Below are positions 19,641-31,668 of a DNA stretch of 64,000 bases, in pieces. Numbering within the stretch: the stretch's first letter is position 1; the number at the start of each line of letters is the position of its first letter. Source of the stretch: Aedes albopictus (lineage: Eukaryota; Arthropoda; Insecta; Diptera; Culicidae); the NCBI RefSeq assembly GCF_035046485.1, contig NC_085138.1, forward strand, positions 339,958,263 to 340,022,262, given 5' to 3'. Both the position numbers and the translations under genes were made by a program. The notes below the pieces were generated by a model. That model did not search any database. It was not told the DNA's origin and saw nothing but the letters and a program-made list of their open reading frames with translations.

Positions 19641-21137
19641 TTTTTCATTTTAATTTTGCAGCATTTGGTGGGGCAATGAGAGCGCAAGTCAGTCCAAAGC
19701 CGAAGATAAGGAGGGGTAATGGCTGAATAGTCTTTGCTGACCACATAAACGCCATGGGATAGGAAAAGGGTATTTTGGTGTGGGGTTAGGGTGTTGGTAC
19801 AGACTTGACAATATCAATGCTATTCAGATGCAAAATAATTTTAAGGCTCAATAGTGAATCGCATACCTTCCAAAACCAAAAAAACAATAATCCACAAAAT
19901 GCCAAGCAAGTCATACAAAAAAGGGCCCGATTATTTATTTTGTCAATTGTAACAAATGGAAACTTCTACCCTCTCCGACTCGCCAGTCACTCCGGAAAAA
20001 ATGTCCCTTCAGTTCTGGAAAATATATTATCCCCAATTAAGCCTTTAATCGAATTGTCCGCGTGGTCTTGTAGTACCCCTACTAGGTAAGAACCAGTCAT
20101 TGCCTTGCCATACATATTACATGCTAGACATGACCCCATGGATAACATTTGCATATGTAAAAGCTTTGCTGATGTGACTTTCCTATTAGGCAATTCTCTC
20201 ATCTCATGATTGTCTTCAAAACCTTGTCAAGCATAGAAAATTGAAATTAATAAACAATACATTACAAGGTTCGAATTCCCATAGAATGAGATCATTCATT
20301 CGCACTACAACACCATAGGAGATAATATCACATTGGCTGATTACAGTACAAATGCGAAAAATCTCCCTTTTCCCCCTATCCGCAACCCGGGAACGCGCCC
20401 TGTTGGATTTCGAAAGCCTCGGAGACCTTCAATCAGGCTTCCCAAAAGTACCGCATCATGATAGCATTTTGATGGTTGTCACACTCTTATTCCCATGACA
20501 GCCTTGTGAATGCATGGTTCATGACAGCCCACAGAATAAAACTCATGCGACCTACAACATCACTGTCGGGAACTGCTCACATGGTCTGCTTTCGCTGTGC
20601 GTTCGTTCGCCGATGACAACCTAGGCTCTAGCCCAAACCGTCTCTCGTTGGCTGGACACGAAGTGACGAAAATCGCTGCGCTCGGCCCGAGAATTTTACT
20701 TCTGTTGAACGTGTCGAGTATCATGGTATATCGCACGCTCAAAATTATCGACGCGTTTCATGTATGATGTATTTTTTCAAATACAGAATATGCACCTGTA
20801 AGTCTTATTCTAGTAGAGTATTTTGCATAGCATTATTTTTTATTGGCATGTGAAATGCACTGCCATGTTTTCAATATAAAAGAGAGTTGAATCTCACATC
20901 AGTGGTATATTTTAGCCAGATTACAATTTTGACAAACGCTGGCACAAACTTCTTTTCGCCCCTGGGGCATCTTGTGAAAGGCATATCATGTTTGTAAAAA
21001 AATATTTATTGAGCACATATTTTGTGAATAACTTTTAGCGTTAAGCCATGTGCTCCCGTGACAGCCTATGACACCCTTTACGCGACAGCTGGCTTGGTTA
21101 GCCGAAGATTGTCATCGCCATGCGGCCAACAATACTG
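19641..21137. other. Intergenic, nothing firm
   Basis: Mixed AT-rich sequence with short open frames on both strands (19805-20089, 19987-20202, 20560-20742), none with a recognisable domain. TTCGAATTCCCATAG near 20272 resembles a B box but lacks a tRNA-like context. Confidence 0.45.
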
Positions 21138-21533
21138 CACTCAGGCAAATAAACCTAAGATTATCATAAGGTCTAACTTATGAAATGGCCTTTAAACAAT
21201 TCATAACGGCTAGAACGATTTTCATAAGGTCGGTCTATGACGCAGAATCGACTGACAGTTTGGCTTTTATACACATTTAGCAACACGATATTTTCAAGCG
21301 TCGATAGCCGCGTGGGTTGGGCATGAGCTCAGTGATCTCGACGTTCATGGAACGATTCCAGTCTGCATCATTTTGTGATTTTTCTGCTCTTTTCATAAGT
21401 TTATCTTATGTAATTAGGTCATAATAAGCATGTTCAATTTTCATAAGGTATTCTTATGGCATCCATACTTTACAGTTATGGCTAAATTTCATAAGGTATT
21501 TTGATGAATTTCGGTAGTTTACTTCGCTGAGTG
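21138..21533. mobile_element. 396-bp MITE with CACTCAG ends
   Basis: Left end CACTCAGGCAAATAAACC is inverted against GTTTACTTCGCTGAGTG. The dinucleotide TG flanks both sides. CATAAGGT-type motifs repeat in both arms (21154, 21217, 21447, 21490). CAC-starting ends with 2-bp flanks suggest the CMC (CACTA/Mirage/Chapaev) group. No transposase. Confidence 0.68.
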
Positions 21534-22075
21534 TGACGACGTTTCCCACTCGGCTCGATACGACTCGAGTATGCAACTGTCAGGCAAGCAGCCGAAGCAG
21601 CGGCTGTTTAATACATCTTTCGCTCATGCGTGTGCGTGCTGTTGGCGATACATTTCTCACTGATGGTGTTGCACACGGTAAAGAGAGATGGTCTGCACAC
21701 ATAAGAGAGTGTCGACTCAGCCTTGCGCGGGATGTTGCGAGAAGGATGTACATTTGGAAAGCCTGCCTTCAATGGCATTCCCATACACTAACCCACATTG
21801 CCCATTCAGGGGTCTAACTGGGCCTATTACCCTCCCTCAGTTTGTAATATTCTCACCAACTTGGAATTATATTTTCCCGGCACATAAATGACTTCGACAA
21901 ATGTTCGATATACTATGCAGCAGCATGATCAGTATAACTATATCAGATGACTTGAAGATCTGATTTTTACAGAATTGTTTGCCATTGATTATACATTCAG
22001 GTATTCCAATCATTACTGCAAAGCACATCGGCCACATGCCTGAATTCAAAGCTTCCTGGAAGATATAATCCAAGC
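21534..22075. other. Intergenic, nothing firm
   Basis: No TE termini or gene recognised. The 94-codon plus frame at 21533-21817 lacks any domain. Confidence 0.45.
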
Positions 22076-23240
22076 CCAGGGAATGCCTGGGGGAATTTCT
22101 GGATGAATATCTAAAATAATTTTAGAAGAAATCTCTCACGGAATTCCTGGAGGAATCCCTAGAAGAATTCTTGGAGGAATTTCCAAAGGAATCCCTTGAG
22201 CAATCTGCGGAGAAATTCCTGGGGAAATCCCAGGAAGAATCCCTGAAGACATGCCAGAAGAAATTCCAAAGGAATCTCAGGAAAGGAGTTCCCGAAGAAA
22301 TCCCAGGACGAAGTCCTGAAGAAATCGCAGAAGAAATTCTTGAAAAACCCTAAAGGAATTCTAAGAAGAGTTCGTGAAGGAACTCGTGGAAAAATTCTGG
22401 TAGCAATCCCAAGATGAATTTCTAAGAGAACCCCTTAACAATTCCTGGAGGAGTTCCTTGAAGAATTCCTGATGAAATCCCGAAATAAGTTCCTAGATAA
22501 ATCGTTGGAGGACTTTTTAAAATAATCCCTGGAGCTGTTCCTGAAAGAATCCCAGAAGGAACTCCCGAGTGAATCCCTTGAGGAATTTCCTGGAGGAATC
22601 TCATGAGGAATTCCTTAGGTAATCCCTGGAGTTATTTTTAAGCGAATTCCTAACAAAATTTCTGTAGGAATCGCTGAAAAAAACTGAAGGAATCCATGTC
22701 TGCAGTAATTTCTGGACGAATTTTTTTAGACGCATATATTTTAGAAACTAGGTATGTAGAAATTCCTAAAATATTCTTTTAAATTTTCTTTGGTGGAATT
22801 TTTTGAAAGAAGCACTTCGAATAATTCTAGATGGAATCTAGTAGAATTCTTGAAGAAAACGTATATGGAGAAATCTCTGAAGAAACACCTGCAGAAATAC
22901 CTCAAAGGATCTCTGTATCTCTTTCTTTGAGAATCCCTGGAGAAATTCCTGAACTAATTCTCAAAAAAAAAAACGCTGGAACAATCACTGGAGGAACCTC
23001 TTAAAATATCCCAGGAGAAATTTGTGGAGGACTGTCTGGTGAACTCCCAAGAAGAATTCTCGTTAATACAGATATAAAAAAAATCTTGAAGAAATCTCGG
23101 AAGAATGATGGAATTATTGAAGTAAGCTATGGGACTATTCCTGAAGGAATCCTTCGATGCATCCTTGGGGAAGTGTCATTAAGAATTTCTGAAGGAATCA
23201 TGAGAGGAATTCCTGAAGCATTTCTTGAAACAAGCCCATT
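22076..23240 (+). repeat. Degenerate 12-bp array B
   Basis: About 1.15 kb of GAATTCCTGGAG-like units, dense at 22080-22660 and thinner to 23240. Same orientation as array A. Protein-like frames are by-products of the 12-bp period. Confidence 0.88.
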
Positions 23241-23423
23241 TATTAAAACAATGGATAAAATCCTAAATTATTTGAATAGTTTATTTCTTTAGAACTCTGA
23301 ATTGTTGATAATATTGTTGAATCGAATATGGTCGTCAAAGAGCCAATGGTGATGCAACACGAAGTTTTAGCCAATGATGCAAATGATCACCTCACTAGTG
23401 CTCATCACAACTCATCAACTGTA
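23241..23423. other. Short spacer
   Basis: AT-rich, no feature. Confidence 0.4.
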
Positions 23424-24262
23424 TAGGGTATGTGTGCCATCAGTAATCTCATGCTCCCATTTTCATCCTATTCGAAAACAAGCGATTACGGAACTGATTG
23501 ACTCCGTTCTTTTTGCTTTCATGGGTGCTCACTTCTAACAAAAAATACAAAAATAAGAAACAAAACAAATAGCGCTTCAATCCTTTGTTTTTCATCGGAT
23601 GAAAATGGGAGCCGCATGCTTAACCCTCTAATACCCAACCCCGCCTTTAGACGGAGTATAGTTTGAGCATTTTTGTAATATATGTTTCGTGGAAAATCAA
23701 TTTTTTTATATTTTTGGCTGATATTTAGGACTGTTTTGTATATCTCAAAATGGTTTTGGTGTATTTTAAAGCGTATTTACATTTTTAAAAAATCATTGAA
23801 AAATTGATGTTTTAGTCACCTTTTAGAAGTCATGGTTTATTTTATATTAAATCACCAGAATTAACATATTTTAAATTTTTCCCAAATCTTGCTATCCTAG
23901 TTTAATAGTTTAAGGGAATCGAATACACTCTAAAATTATTTTCCTTAAAATTACACGGAAAATAAAATTTTCAATGAAAAAAATTTAAAATAAAAATATT
24001 TCAACAATAATCATAAAATCTCAAAATGTTTTCATCTCAAAAAATCCGTACCCCAAATAGGCTTCAAGGAAAAATATAAAAGTGTGGGGATGTTCAAAAA
24101 TAAAAATTAGAAAAATTAAAAACTATAATTCACGAAATCGAGAATTAAAAAGAATCATCTTCCAAAACATGTTTAAATCGATTTTAGATGACGAAAAATG
24201 ATATTTAGATCAAAATCATAAATTTGGGTATTAGAGGGTTAATAAGGGAAGCAATACCCTAT
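23424..24262. mobile_element. Older palindromic MITE interrupted by a piggyBac-type MITE
   Basis: The left arm ATAGGGTATGTG ... CATGCTCCCATTTTCATCC (23424-23471) pairs with GGATGAAAATGGGAGCCGCATG (23596-23619) and, after the 615-bp insertion, GCAATACCCTAT (24251-24262). The piggyBac-type MITE sits inside the right arm at a TTAA. Confidence 0.72.
23624..24238. mobile_element. 615-bp piggyBac-type MITE, copy 1
   Basis: TTAA flanks both ends (23620-23623, 24239-24242). Inverted termini are CCCTCTAATACCCAA and TTGGGTATTAGAGGG. A second copy with about 90% visible identity is at 50300-50883. TTAA duplication with CCC...GGG ends is the piggyBac signature. No transposase frame. Confidence 0.93.
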
Positions 24263-25440
24263 TTATCGCGTGCGATTGAACTGTGCACTGATCAGCGATG
24301 ACCAGCAGCAAAGAGGTGGCAAAACGAACATGATGTAAATCACAAACGATTTTGCACACATCTGACTGGGCCGTCACACGCTCGCCCGAACAGCCGAACC
24401 ATACCGAATAGGTTGGTTTGCGAAACTACGGCATGAACGCTCGACACGCACACAGAAGCAACATTCGCATGTACCGATACCATACTAATAAAGCTTCCAG
24501 CCAACGATGCTTCGCGATAAGCTGTCGAAAAGCATCGAAAGCGATGAAAAGAGATGCTTGGCTAGAACGCAACGGCTCAACGGCGAAAAGGAAGAGTCAA
24601 CTATGCTGATTAGTGTTGAGTCCGTTCGTGTGCTTCTCGTATGGGAGGTTGATTGAATAAAGCGAGGATGGGTGAAAACGTATTCGTTGTCGAAAGCAAA
24701 TCGCATCATTTCGCGAATGTTTTCATCAAATAGCAAGCTTGGTGTTAGCGTTTTTTTCTGTTCTCATTTCGCAAAAAAAAACGATGGTTGAATTTATTCC
24801 TTATGAGCATGAACCTGAATTTTTTCGAGGTATTGTAATCTTCTTGGGATTATTTACTGTGAATATATTTAGGAAGTTTTACCTGCAATTCCGATGAAAA
24901 TTCCTCTAAAGGGATGTAGAGGGATTGGTGAGCTCGTTTCATGCTATTAAGTTTTTGTGTTCTACAAAATCTTCACAACAAGTGTCGACTTAATCTTCTA
25001 GAATCTAGGTTACTACTTTTTGTTAAATTCTGTATTTATTTAAAATCTTTGAATGGTTCGTCATTTTAGGATTTCCCAAGGGAATTTTACTGAATCTTTC
25101 GTAAGTTTCAATTTTGCTTGATTATCTTTTACATATTTTGAGATTTCGAAGATTGTTCCAAAGGAACTCTACTTAATCCTTCCTGGAACTCTCCTTAATC
25201 CTTCTAAGATGCACCACGATGACGTACGGCATGATCAGCGAACCTGTGTGGGTCATATTGACCCCAGCATCAGGTTAAATTCCCTTATTATTCTTTTGAG
25301 ATTCTTCGTAAATCATGTTTCTGAGATGCCTCTAGGACCTAGATAATCTCTATGGAATTTCGTTTTCTTGGAAATATCTAATGCATTTTTCCGAAAGAGA
25401 GATAAAAAAATGCCTAATTTTTCACGGGCTAGCATAGGCG
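24263..25440. other. Intergenic with partial hairpins
   Basis: The GC-richer patch 24290-24740 contains AAAGCATCGAAAGCGATG-like self-complementary motifs and short frames on both strands (24418-24609, 24485-24736), probably a degraded TIR element. The rest is AT-rich. No gene supported. Confidence 0.45.
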
Positions 25441-25449
25441 TTGTTTTTA

Positions 25450-25905
25450 GCATTAACAAGATTTAAAAGTTTCTTCTGGAATTTTCAGAAATCCTTTCGT
25501 AATATCTTCAGAAGGTTCTCCAAAAAATCCACAGTTCTAACAACAGCAGCTTGGAATTTCCAATAGAAGTTCCACCAAGAATTCATCCATAAGTTCCCTT
25601 TGAGGAGGGGTGCCCTCCTGGATTTCATTCTGGAAAACTTCCAGGAGTTGTTTCTAGGGATTTTCAATTTGATTTTATTGAAATTCTTCATAAGTTCCTT
25701 TTGGGAAAATTTTAGGAGTTCGCTCTAGGATTTCCTTGTGGAATCCCTGGGAGTTGTTCAGGAGTTCCTGAAGAAATGTTTAGATCAAATTTTTCCTTAA
25801 AAGAAGTTCTCGTTGGAATCCCAGAATCAGCTCCTGAAAGAATTCCCAGGAGGAATCCATAGAAGGAATTCGTTGAGGAAATTCCAGATGTGTTTTTTGG
25901 AATAA
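25450..25905 (-). repeat. Degenerate 12-bp array C, reversed orientation
   Basis: Here the units read mostly as the inverse (TTCCAGGAGTTG, CTGGGAGTTGTTCAGGAGTT), so the GAATTCCTGGAG strand is minus. Highly diverged. Confidence 0.75.
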
Positions 25906-25926
25906 TCCACAAATGGAGCTCCTATA

Positions 25927-26002
25927 CTGTAGTGAATCGCATATCAGTATCATCTTTGCTGGATTTCCTATGCAAATGGGACAGGTATGCGATTCACGGC
26001 AG
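25927..26002. mobile_element. 76-bp mini-palindrome (family 1, copy 1)
   Basis: CTGTAGTGAATCGCATA is inverted against TATGCGATTCACGGCAG, with TA on each side. The centre CATCTTTGCTGGATTTCCTA is shared with the copy at 27800-27876. Very short non-coding MITE. Confidence 0.75.
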
Positions 26003-26029
26003 TATAGTAATACCCAGAAAAAAAAATCC

Positions 26030-26252
26030 TGGAAAAAATTACGCGGACACCGTTTTTAGTCAGAGGCTGTACAGACTAAATGAAACTTAACACTAGACTA
26101 GGGACACACGGAGCATGCACCAGCGGATACGGAGAAGAAACTATTCGCACGAAAAGTTTCTTCGCCCGGAGCGGGAATCAAACACTCACCCTATAACATG
26201 GTGCCATTAGAAGCTTGGTGACCCAAACCGCACGGATACGAGGCACCCAGAT
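26030..26252 (-). mobile_element. tRNA-derived SINE (minus strand)
   Basis: Minus strand: head near 26252 with a tRNA-like half, then B-box-like TTTGATTCCCGCTCC at 26186-26172, then a tail with AGTCTGTACAGCCTCTGACT at about 26071-26052. The same tail motif is in the SINE at 17 kb. A-rich end lies near 26030. Confidence 0.72.
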
Positions 26253-26469
26253 GGAATTTCTGAGGGAATATCTATTAGGAATTCCTGAAAGAAATTCACA
26301 AACAGAGTATCTGGAGAAAGTTTCACCTGGATAAATGCAAAGGAAGTAGTGAGCTATACTAATTTTATAGGTCGCTACTTAACGTTACACTCTGTATTCG
26401 GATTGGCGATCAGTTAGGTGACCCTAGTCAAAATAAACAAGTACCCCATAACAGTCTGCGCGCCAACCT

Positions 26470-28080
26470 GTTGTAGGTTTGGAATCCGTTATCCGGAAAT
26501 TACTTTAGAATTTCGTCCCAAAGAGTCTATACTACATTTCCCAAAATTTTTCTCGGAGTTCCTCGGAAATTCTTCCAGGCGTTTGTTCGGAGATTTCTAC
26601 TGGAATCCTTTTGGTTATTGCTGGTATTACTCAAGGAGTTTCTTCTCAAATCCCTCCAATAATGTTCCTGAAATTACATCTCGTAGGAAGTGTTTTTGGT
26701 GGGATTTCTCAAGGAGTACCAGGAGCTTCTTTTTCAATTTATCTAAGTGATCCCATGCAATTCTTCAATGGATTGGCACATATTACCCATCCGTCCCCAA
26801 AGGGTTAAAGTGATTAAATTTCAACTCATAGCCAAGCGCTAGCGCTGGAAATACGATTAACTATTTTTTTGAGGTTTCCCAGTTTAGTTCAGATTTGTGT
26901 GAATCTTGCTCATTATTGAGTTACTTTTTTTTAGCGTGTAAGAATGTTTCTGGGATCCCTCTGGGTAATCTTGCTTGATGATCCCGTGTGCTACTCTGAG
27001 ATTTCTTGAGGAATTGGTTCTTCCAAAGGTTCCCTTCTGGAATTCACCCACATATTTCTTCTTAAATGCTTCCATCATGAGTTTTTTTTTCTGAGATTCC
27101 TGCTTTGATTTCTGTAAGAGTTTCTACTAAAAATCCTTGATTGTTAATATTCTAGGATTTTTCTATGCAATCCACAATAGTTCATCCAAGCCTCCAGAGG
27201 ATCGTTCTGAGATTCTTTCGAGCATGTTCCAGAGAATCCTCTAGGTCATCTGGAAGGGTTTTCGGTGATTTCGTGCAATTTCTTCAAAAAATATATTGGC
27301 ATTGCTTAAGAAGTTTCTTTTGTGATTTCCGCAGAAGTGCCTTCAAAATCCCTAAAGGAATGTCTCCGAAAACTCCATCAGGCGTTCCTGCATAGATTCT
27401 CCAGGAGTTTGGGATTTCCGTTAAAAGTTCCACCAGGCGTTTTTCCATGAGTTTCTGTTTAGATTCCTCCACGAATTCACGAACTTCTCAGGTGTTTTTT
27501 CCCTGTCATCTCTTGGAATTCCCCCAGAAGTAGGTACTTTAAAAAAAATCCATCTGGGATTCCTTCACGAGGGTTTTTACGGGACAGAATTTTGGGCTTT
27601 GTTCAGGTAATCTCGTACAATTTCGTTCAGATGTCTCTCAGAATTCGCTAAGAAGTTTTTGTTTGAATATCAAACAGTTCATGATCCATGACAGGTTCTT
27701 TCTGGATTTAGACCACGATTCCTTCCTTCACGATTTCCTCTAGTTCCTTCTAGTTCCTGCGGTAATCTTTACATTTTTTTTTTCTGAAATACCCCTATAC
27801 TGCCCCCACTCGCATAACAGTCCCATCTTTGCTGGGATTCCTATTCATATGGGACATTTATGCGAGTGGGGGCGGCATACATTCTGTCTAAGATTTCTCT
27901 GGCAGTTTCTTTTCGGGTTCTTCCAGGAGTTCTTTCTGGGAGTCTTCCAGAATTTTCGTCTGAAAATACTCCGGGAGATCTTTTTTGAACATTTTCATAA
28001 GATCCTTTTTAGAACTATCCAGGAGTTCGTTCAAAGAATCATCCAGGAGCTCCTTGTGGGAATGTTTAAGGATGTGCTCA
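26470..28080 (-). repeat. Degenerate 12-bp array D, reversed orientation
   Basis: Long reversed-orientation array (TTCTCCAGGAGTTTGGGATT near 27398, TTCTTCCAGGAGTTCTTTCT near 27920). Stretches lack clear units (26760-26940, 27560-27700), and the 27800 mini-palindrome interrupts it. Encoded frames are by-products. Confidence 0.72.
27800..27876. mobile_element. Mini-palindrome (family 1, copy 2)
   Basis: CTGCCCCCACTCGCATAA is inverted against TTATGCGAGTGGGGGCGG. The centre CATCTTTGCTGGGATTCCTA matches the copy at 25927. TA-flanked on the left; the right boundary is off by a few bases. Confidence 0.72.
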
Positions 28081-28088
28081 CTATGAAT

Positions 28089-28199
28089 GGGGTGACGTGA
28101 CCCAACACGACTCGCATATAGAGTTACACGGCGTGTCATTTCATTTGATTCGAAATTTATTACCTCGATATGCGAGTCGAGTTGAGTCGCGTCACTCCA
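28089..28199. mobile_element. 111-bp MITE (GAGTGACGT family, copy 1)
   Basis: GGGGTGACGTGACCCAACAC is inverted against GAGTTGAGTCGCGTCACTCC, with ACTCGCATAT and ATATGCGAGT as the next inverted block. Confidence 0.75.
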
Positions 28200-28249
28200 C
28201 TCGTAGAACAAATACAGGAGTTTCTGTAAAAATCTCTAGATCCAACTCC

Positions 28250-29025
28250 TGGATTAACCGTCAGAATGAAATCTTGAAGTAATCCCAGACTAAGCTTCTG
28301 CAGAAATCCTTAGAAATTCCTAAAGAAATCCCTAGAAGTTCCTATCAGCAGGAATTCTCCAGATAGCATTCCTGGAGCAACCCACAAATGGAGCTCCTAG
28401 AGGAATTCCCAAAAGATATTCCCAGATGTAATTGTGTTTATTCTGCGAATAGAGTGACGTCACGCACGCAGCTCGACTCGACTATCGAGGTAAGAAATCT
28501 CGAATCAAATGAGGTGACTCGCCATGCAAATCAAATGGAGAGTCACCTCATTCGAGTTGAGATTTCTCGTCTCGATATTCAAGTTGAGATACATCACGTC
28601 ACTCCATTCACAGAATGAGCACAAATTTCTGGTAAAATCTCACAAATTCTGGGGATTTGGATTGTGAAAAGAACCAAATCATGTGCGATAGTGGAATCGA
28701 GTTCAGTTCTGCGTCTAGAGTTATTACTAAGGAAATTACTCTTGGAATTTAAAAGATCGAAGATCTTTTTGAAACTATCCAGGAAAAAACTTCCACAGAC
28801 GAGTCTGCGCGAAATTTCATGTTCACTACTAATAGTGAATCCCTCATAGAATTGTTCATTGAATTGCTCTTTATGATGAAATAATTGCTGAAATAATAGT
28901 TCTAGAATATATTTCAGAATCCTACCCGGAAAACTTCCAGGAATGTGTGCCGGAATATTCAGTTTTAGTATTTCAGAAAGAACCACTTGAAGATAGCGAC
29001 ACGTAACCTGTATAAGACAATGCAT
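28250..29025. repeat. Residual 12-bp array sequence around MITE copy 2
   Basis: Scattered units (AAATTCCTAAAGAAATCCCT near 28313, TTCCAGGAATGTGTGCCGGA near 28935) in both orientations mark the decayed edge of the array domain. Confidence 0.5.
28440..28616. mobile_element. 177-bp MITE (GAGTGACGT family, copy 2)
   Basis: ATTCTGCGAATAGAGTGACG is inverted against GTCACTCCATTCACAGAAT. Inner blocks GAAATCTCGAATCAAATGAG and CTCATTCGAGTTGAGATTTC are also inverted. Related to 28089-28199 at the ends. Confidence 0.78.
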
Positions 29026-29553
29026 CGTTCTCCACCGACGGCTTCAAAATATTGAAATATTGGTTCTGAAAACGCATCTTACGTACGATTGACGAAAATC
29101 AGTGGCAACAAAATACCTATTTCATTATCCTTTTTGCCCGCTTTTTTACTTTTCAAAGTTTTTTAGAAATCAGCTCCCAAACAGCTTATTTCAACAATAA
29201 CTCACTCACACAAAAGTACTGACGGACGACAAAGAAGATGTAACTAAATAACTAAAACAAACACAATTTAACCTAGGAAATTGAAAATAAAAAAAAGTAG
29301 ATAATAGTGATATAAGTATTAATTTATTTCATCCCTCGTTTTTCACCCCCCACCCCAGGGTAGCTTCCCTCGTAGTAGAAGTTGTATAATTCGAATTTGC
29401 ATAGCGTTGCTGTCGTTCTTCTTGTTTTTAAACCGTTTTCGTTTCGTACCTAACCTCACTCACTTGGGGCGACGCCGTTAACACCGAAAACCTTTAAACC
29501 TAACCCAATTGAACGCGGAACGCGGACAAACCCCCGGAAATGTTTCGATCAAA

Positions 29554-29658
29554 ATGACCACAGCAGCCAGGAAAAATCTGATGTCGGAAAACAAAAAAAC
29601 TGTATTATTATCGAGAGGAGCTGAACAAGCCGCGAGAAAAAGTCCATTAGTTGTGTAA
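29554..29658 (+). CDS. Possible 34-residue small ORF, unknown
   Basis: ATG at 29554 opens 34 codons (starts MTTAARKNLMSENKK, ends ARKSPLVV) to TAA at 29656-29658. The peptide is basic. GTAAGT at 29655-29660 overlaps the stop and would be a consensus splice donor, so this could instead be the end of a coding exon continuing elsewhere. No family recognised. Small, and could be chance. Confidence 0.25.
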   Translation: MTTAARKNLMSENKKTVLLSRGAEQAARKSPLVV

Positions 29659-29841
29659 GTTGATGTTTGCGTGTTTGTGTGCGTGTGTGGCGCGATCGAA
29701 TTCCCATAAACACGCAGCTGAATAAAAAAGACTTTTGCGAATGTTTTTACATTTTAGGTTTTAGGATACTAATTCGTTTTGTTAACTTTTTCTGCCGCGG
29801 TGGTTGTCGTCGCGGACCCCGCGGACAAGTCTCTCACAAAC

Positions 29842-29866
29842 ACACACACATACACACACACACAAT
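29842..29866. repeat. CA microsatellite
   Basis: (CA)n run with one T interruption. Confidence 0.9.
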
Positions 29867-31504
29867 CCGTGTCTAATCATTACGTTTAGTGAAGAATAAT
29901 CATGATGGAAGTAATACTTGGTATGCATATAATTTGTGGTTAACGCTTAACCTTGTGCAAGAGAAGGTGGGAATACGGTAACAAGGAAATTGAAATGGGT
30001 GCATTTGTGCAAACTAAACTAAAAATAAAACAAGAAATGATTAACTTATCGATGACTCAAATCAAACACAGAAAGATGAGAAAGAAAAGAGAAATGTTAT
30101 TGAATAACTATTTAGGGCCGTGTATGCCGAAGTATGAAACAAAAAAAAACAACACTGTAATTCCTAACTGATTTATATTTTAATCGAACTACCAACGGAA
30201 TGAAAAAAAAACAAGATATGATTCGGCTGTTGATGGAGATGGACTTCCAGACGCAGCAACGCCACTTAATTTACTAGTAATTTGTTCTTTAATTAATTAA
30301 AAAAAATCCTCACCTCTTTGTTCGAGAATGTATGTACATCAACCCAACCTCCTTAATATTGTGTATTAGTCTGATGGAAACAAAAAACAAAAAAAAAGAG
30401 AAAACAACAACAAAAAATGAAACAAACCAAGTTAATGAACGAAAAACCAATTTTATTTAAGGATTAAAATATAATCGTTTTTATTAACAATCCGCACCAG
30501 GTGTTGATTGATCCGAAATCTTCCTGTTGAGAAATTTACTTTGTCATGTGCTCTAATTTCCGTTATATTGCGAATTTTTTGAAAAATTTCCACTCTGCGG
30601 TAGCCGCCGAGTTCTACCGCAGCTGTCAAAGTCCTACCGCAGCCATGAAAATCATCCTATCATTGAAAAAGATGGGCAAATCAAAGTATGCTAGCAAGGT
30701 GAAAATTTCATTATTGCACTGAAAACAACTGAAAACCAACAACAAACAATAATCATCGGCGTCATATCCAAGGCGTCGCTTGGGCTAATCAATGATGCCT
30801 CAGAGAAAATCAGTAGTCTGACAGCTGCGGTAGCTTTTCGATCTACCGTAAAACGGAAAATTTTCTCTAAATTTGTAATATCACATGGAAAATAGCGAAT
30901 AATTAAAGATATGCCTTCATTTGTCGTGCAAGCAAATGTGTGTATGTAGAAATTTTGCATATGAAACATCATATTTCACAACCACACACAACCAATTTCG
31001 ACCCGGACATCAATTTGCTCCCGGTTTATGGTACCGTAAAATGGACTATCTTTGACAATGTGGGTAACTTTAATAGTACGACTGGCATGGTATAGTATAG
31101 CTTATAACTATGATTCCTTCAATTAGTTAAGAAAAAGGCAAACGTAAATCAAAACTATGCATATGAAAGTCCATCTTAAACGTATTTTCATTAAAACCGA
31201 GTTTATATTTAACTTTTTGGGCAAAAAATAAAAAAATGTTAGTATTTTTGTCATTTGTCAACTTGAAGGGGTTGACAAATGACAAAAATACTAACATTTT
31301 TTCAATCTACTGTATCACTTTGTTTCGACTTTTTCTTAATGAATGGCCTCTTATTCTTGGTAGATCCATCATAGAAGATTTCAAATCTGGCCTTGAATCT
31401 CTTAACAAAGTGCGTTTTTAAAAACTGGAATCAATTTTGTAAATTGGGAAATAAATCTCCATACATAATTAAACGCCTAAAAGTATGCAATGCACTAGTT
31501 ATTT

Positions 31505-31668
31505 GGGGTGATACACAAATTATGTCACGCAAAAATCGACCTTTTTTAACCCCCCTTCCCCCCTATGTCACACTTTTTGTATGGGACCTCAATATTTTTT
31601 GTTAGGGTCGTCACGTTGAGCAAAACCCCCCTCCCCCTAAGGACGTGACGTAATTTGTGTACGACCCC
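31505..31668. mobile_element. 164-bp MITE (GGGG(T/C)... family)
   Basis: GGGGTGATACACAAATTATG is inverted against ACGTAATTTGTGTACGACCCC, with 3-bp TTT on both sides. The C/T-rich centre and end layout resemble 50949-51101 and 15108-15286. Confidence 0.8.

Larger units (their letters stand above)
29030..31030. other. Low-repeat, UTR-like region
   Basis: Two kilobases nearly free of TE signatures, rich in A-runs and CAACAA-type tracts, with a CA repeat. It looks like transcribed non-coding (UTR or lncRNA) sequence but has no firm exon. Several AATAAA-like signals occur. A degraded palindrome around CTACCGCAGC (30613, 30645, inverse GCTGCGGTAG 30822) lies at 30570-30870. Confidence 0.4.

Noticed and set aside
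19208..19641. Proline/isoleucine-rich 94- and 135-codon minus frames
   Set aside because: Same cause: array A read in the reverse direction.
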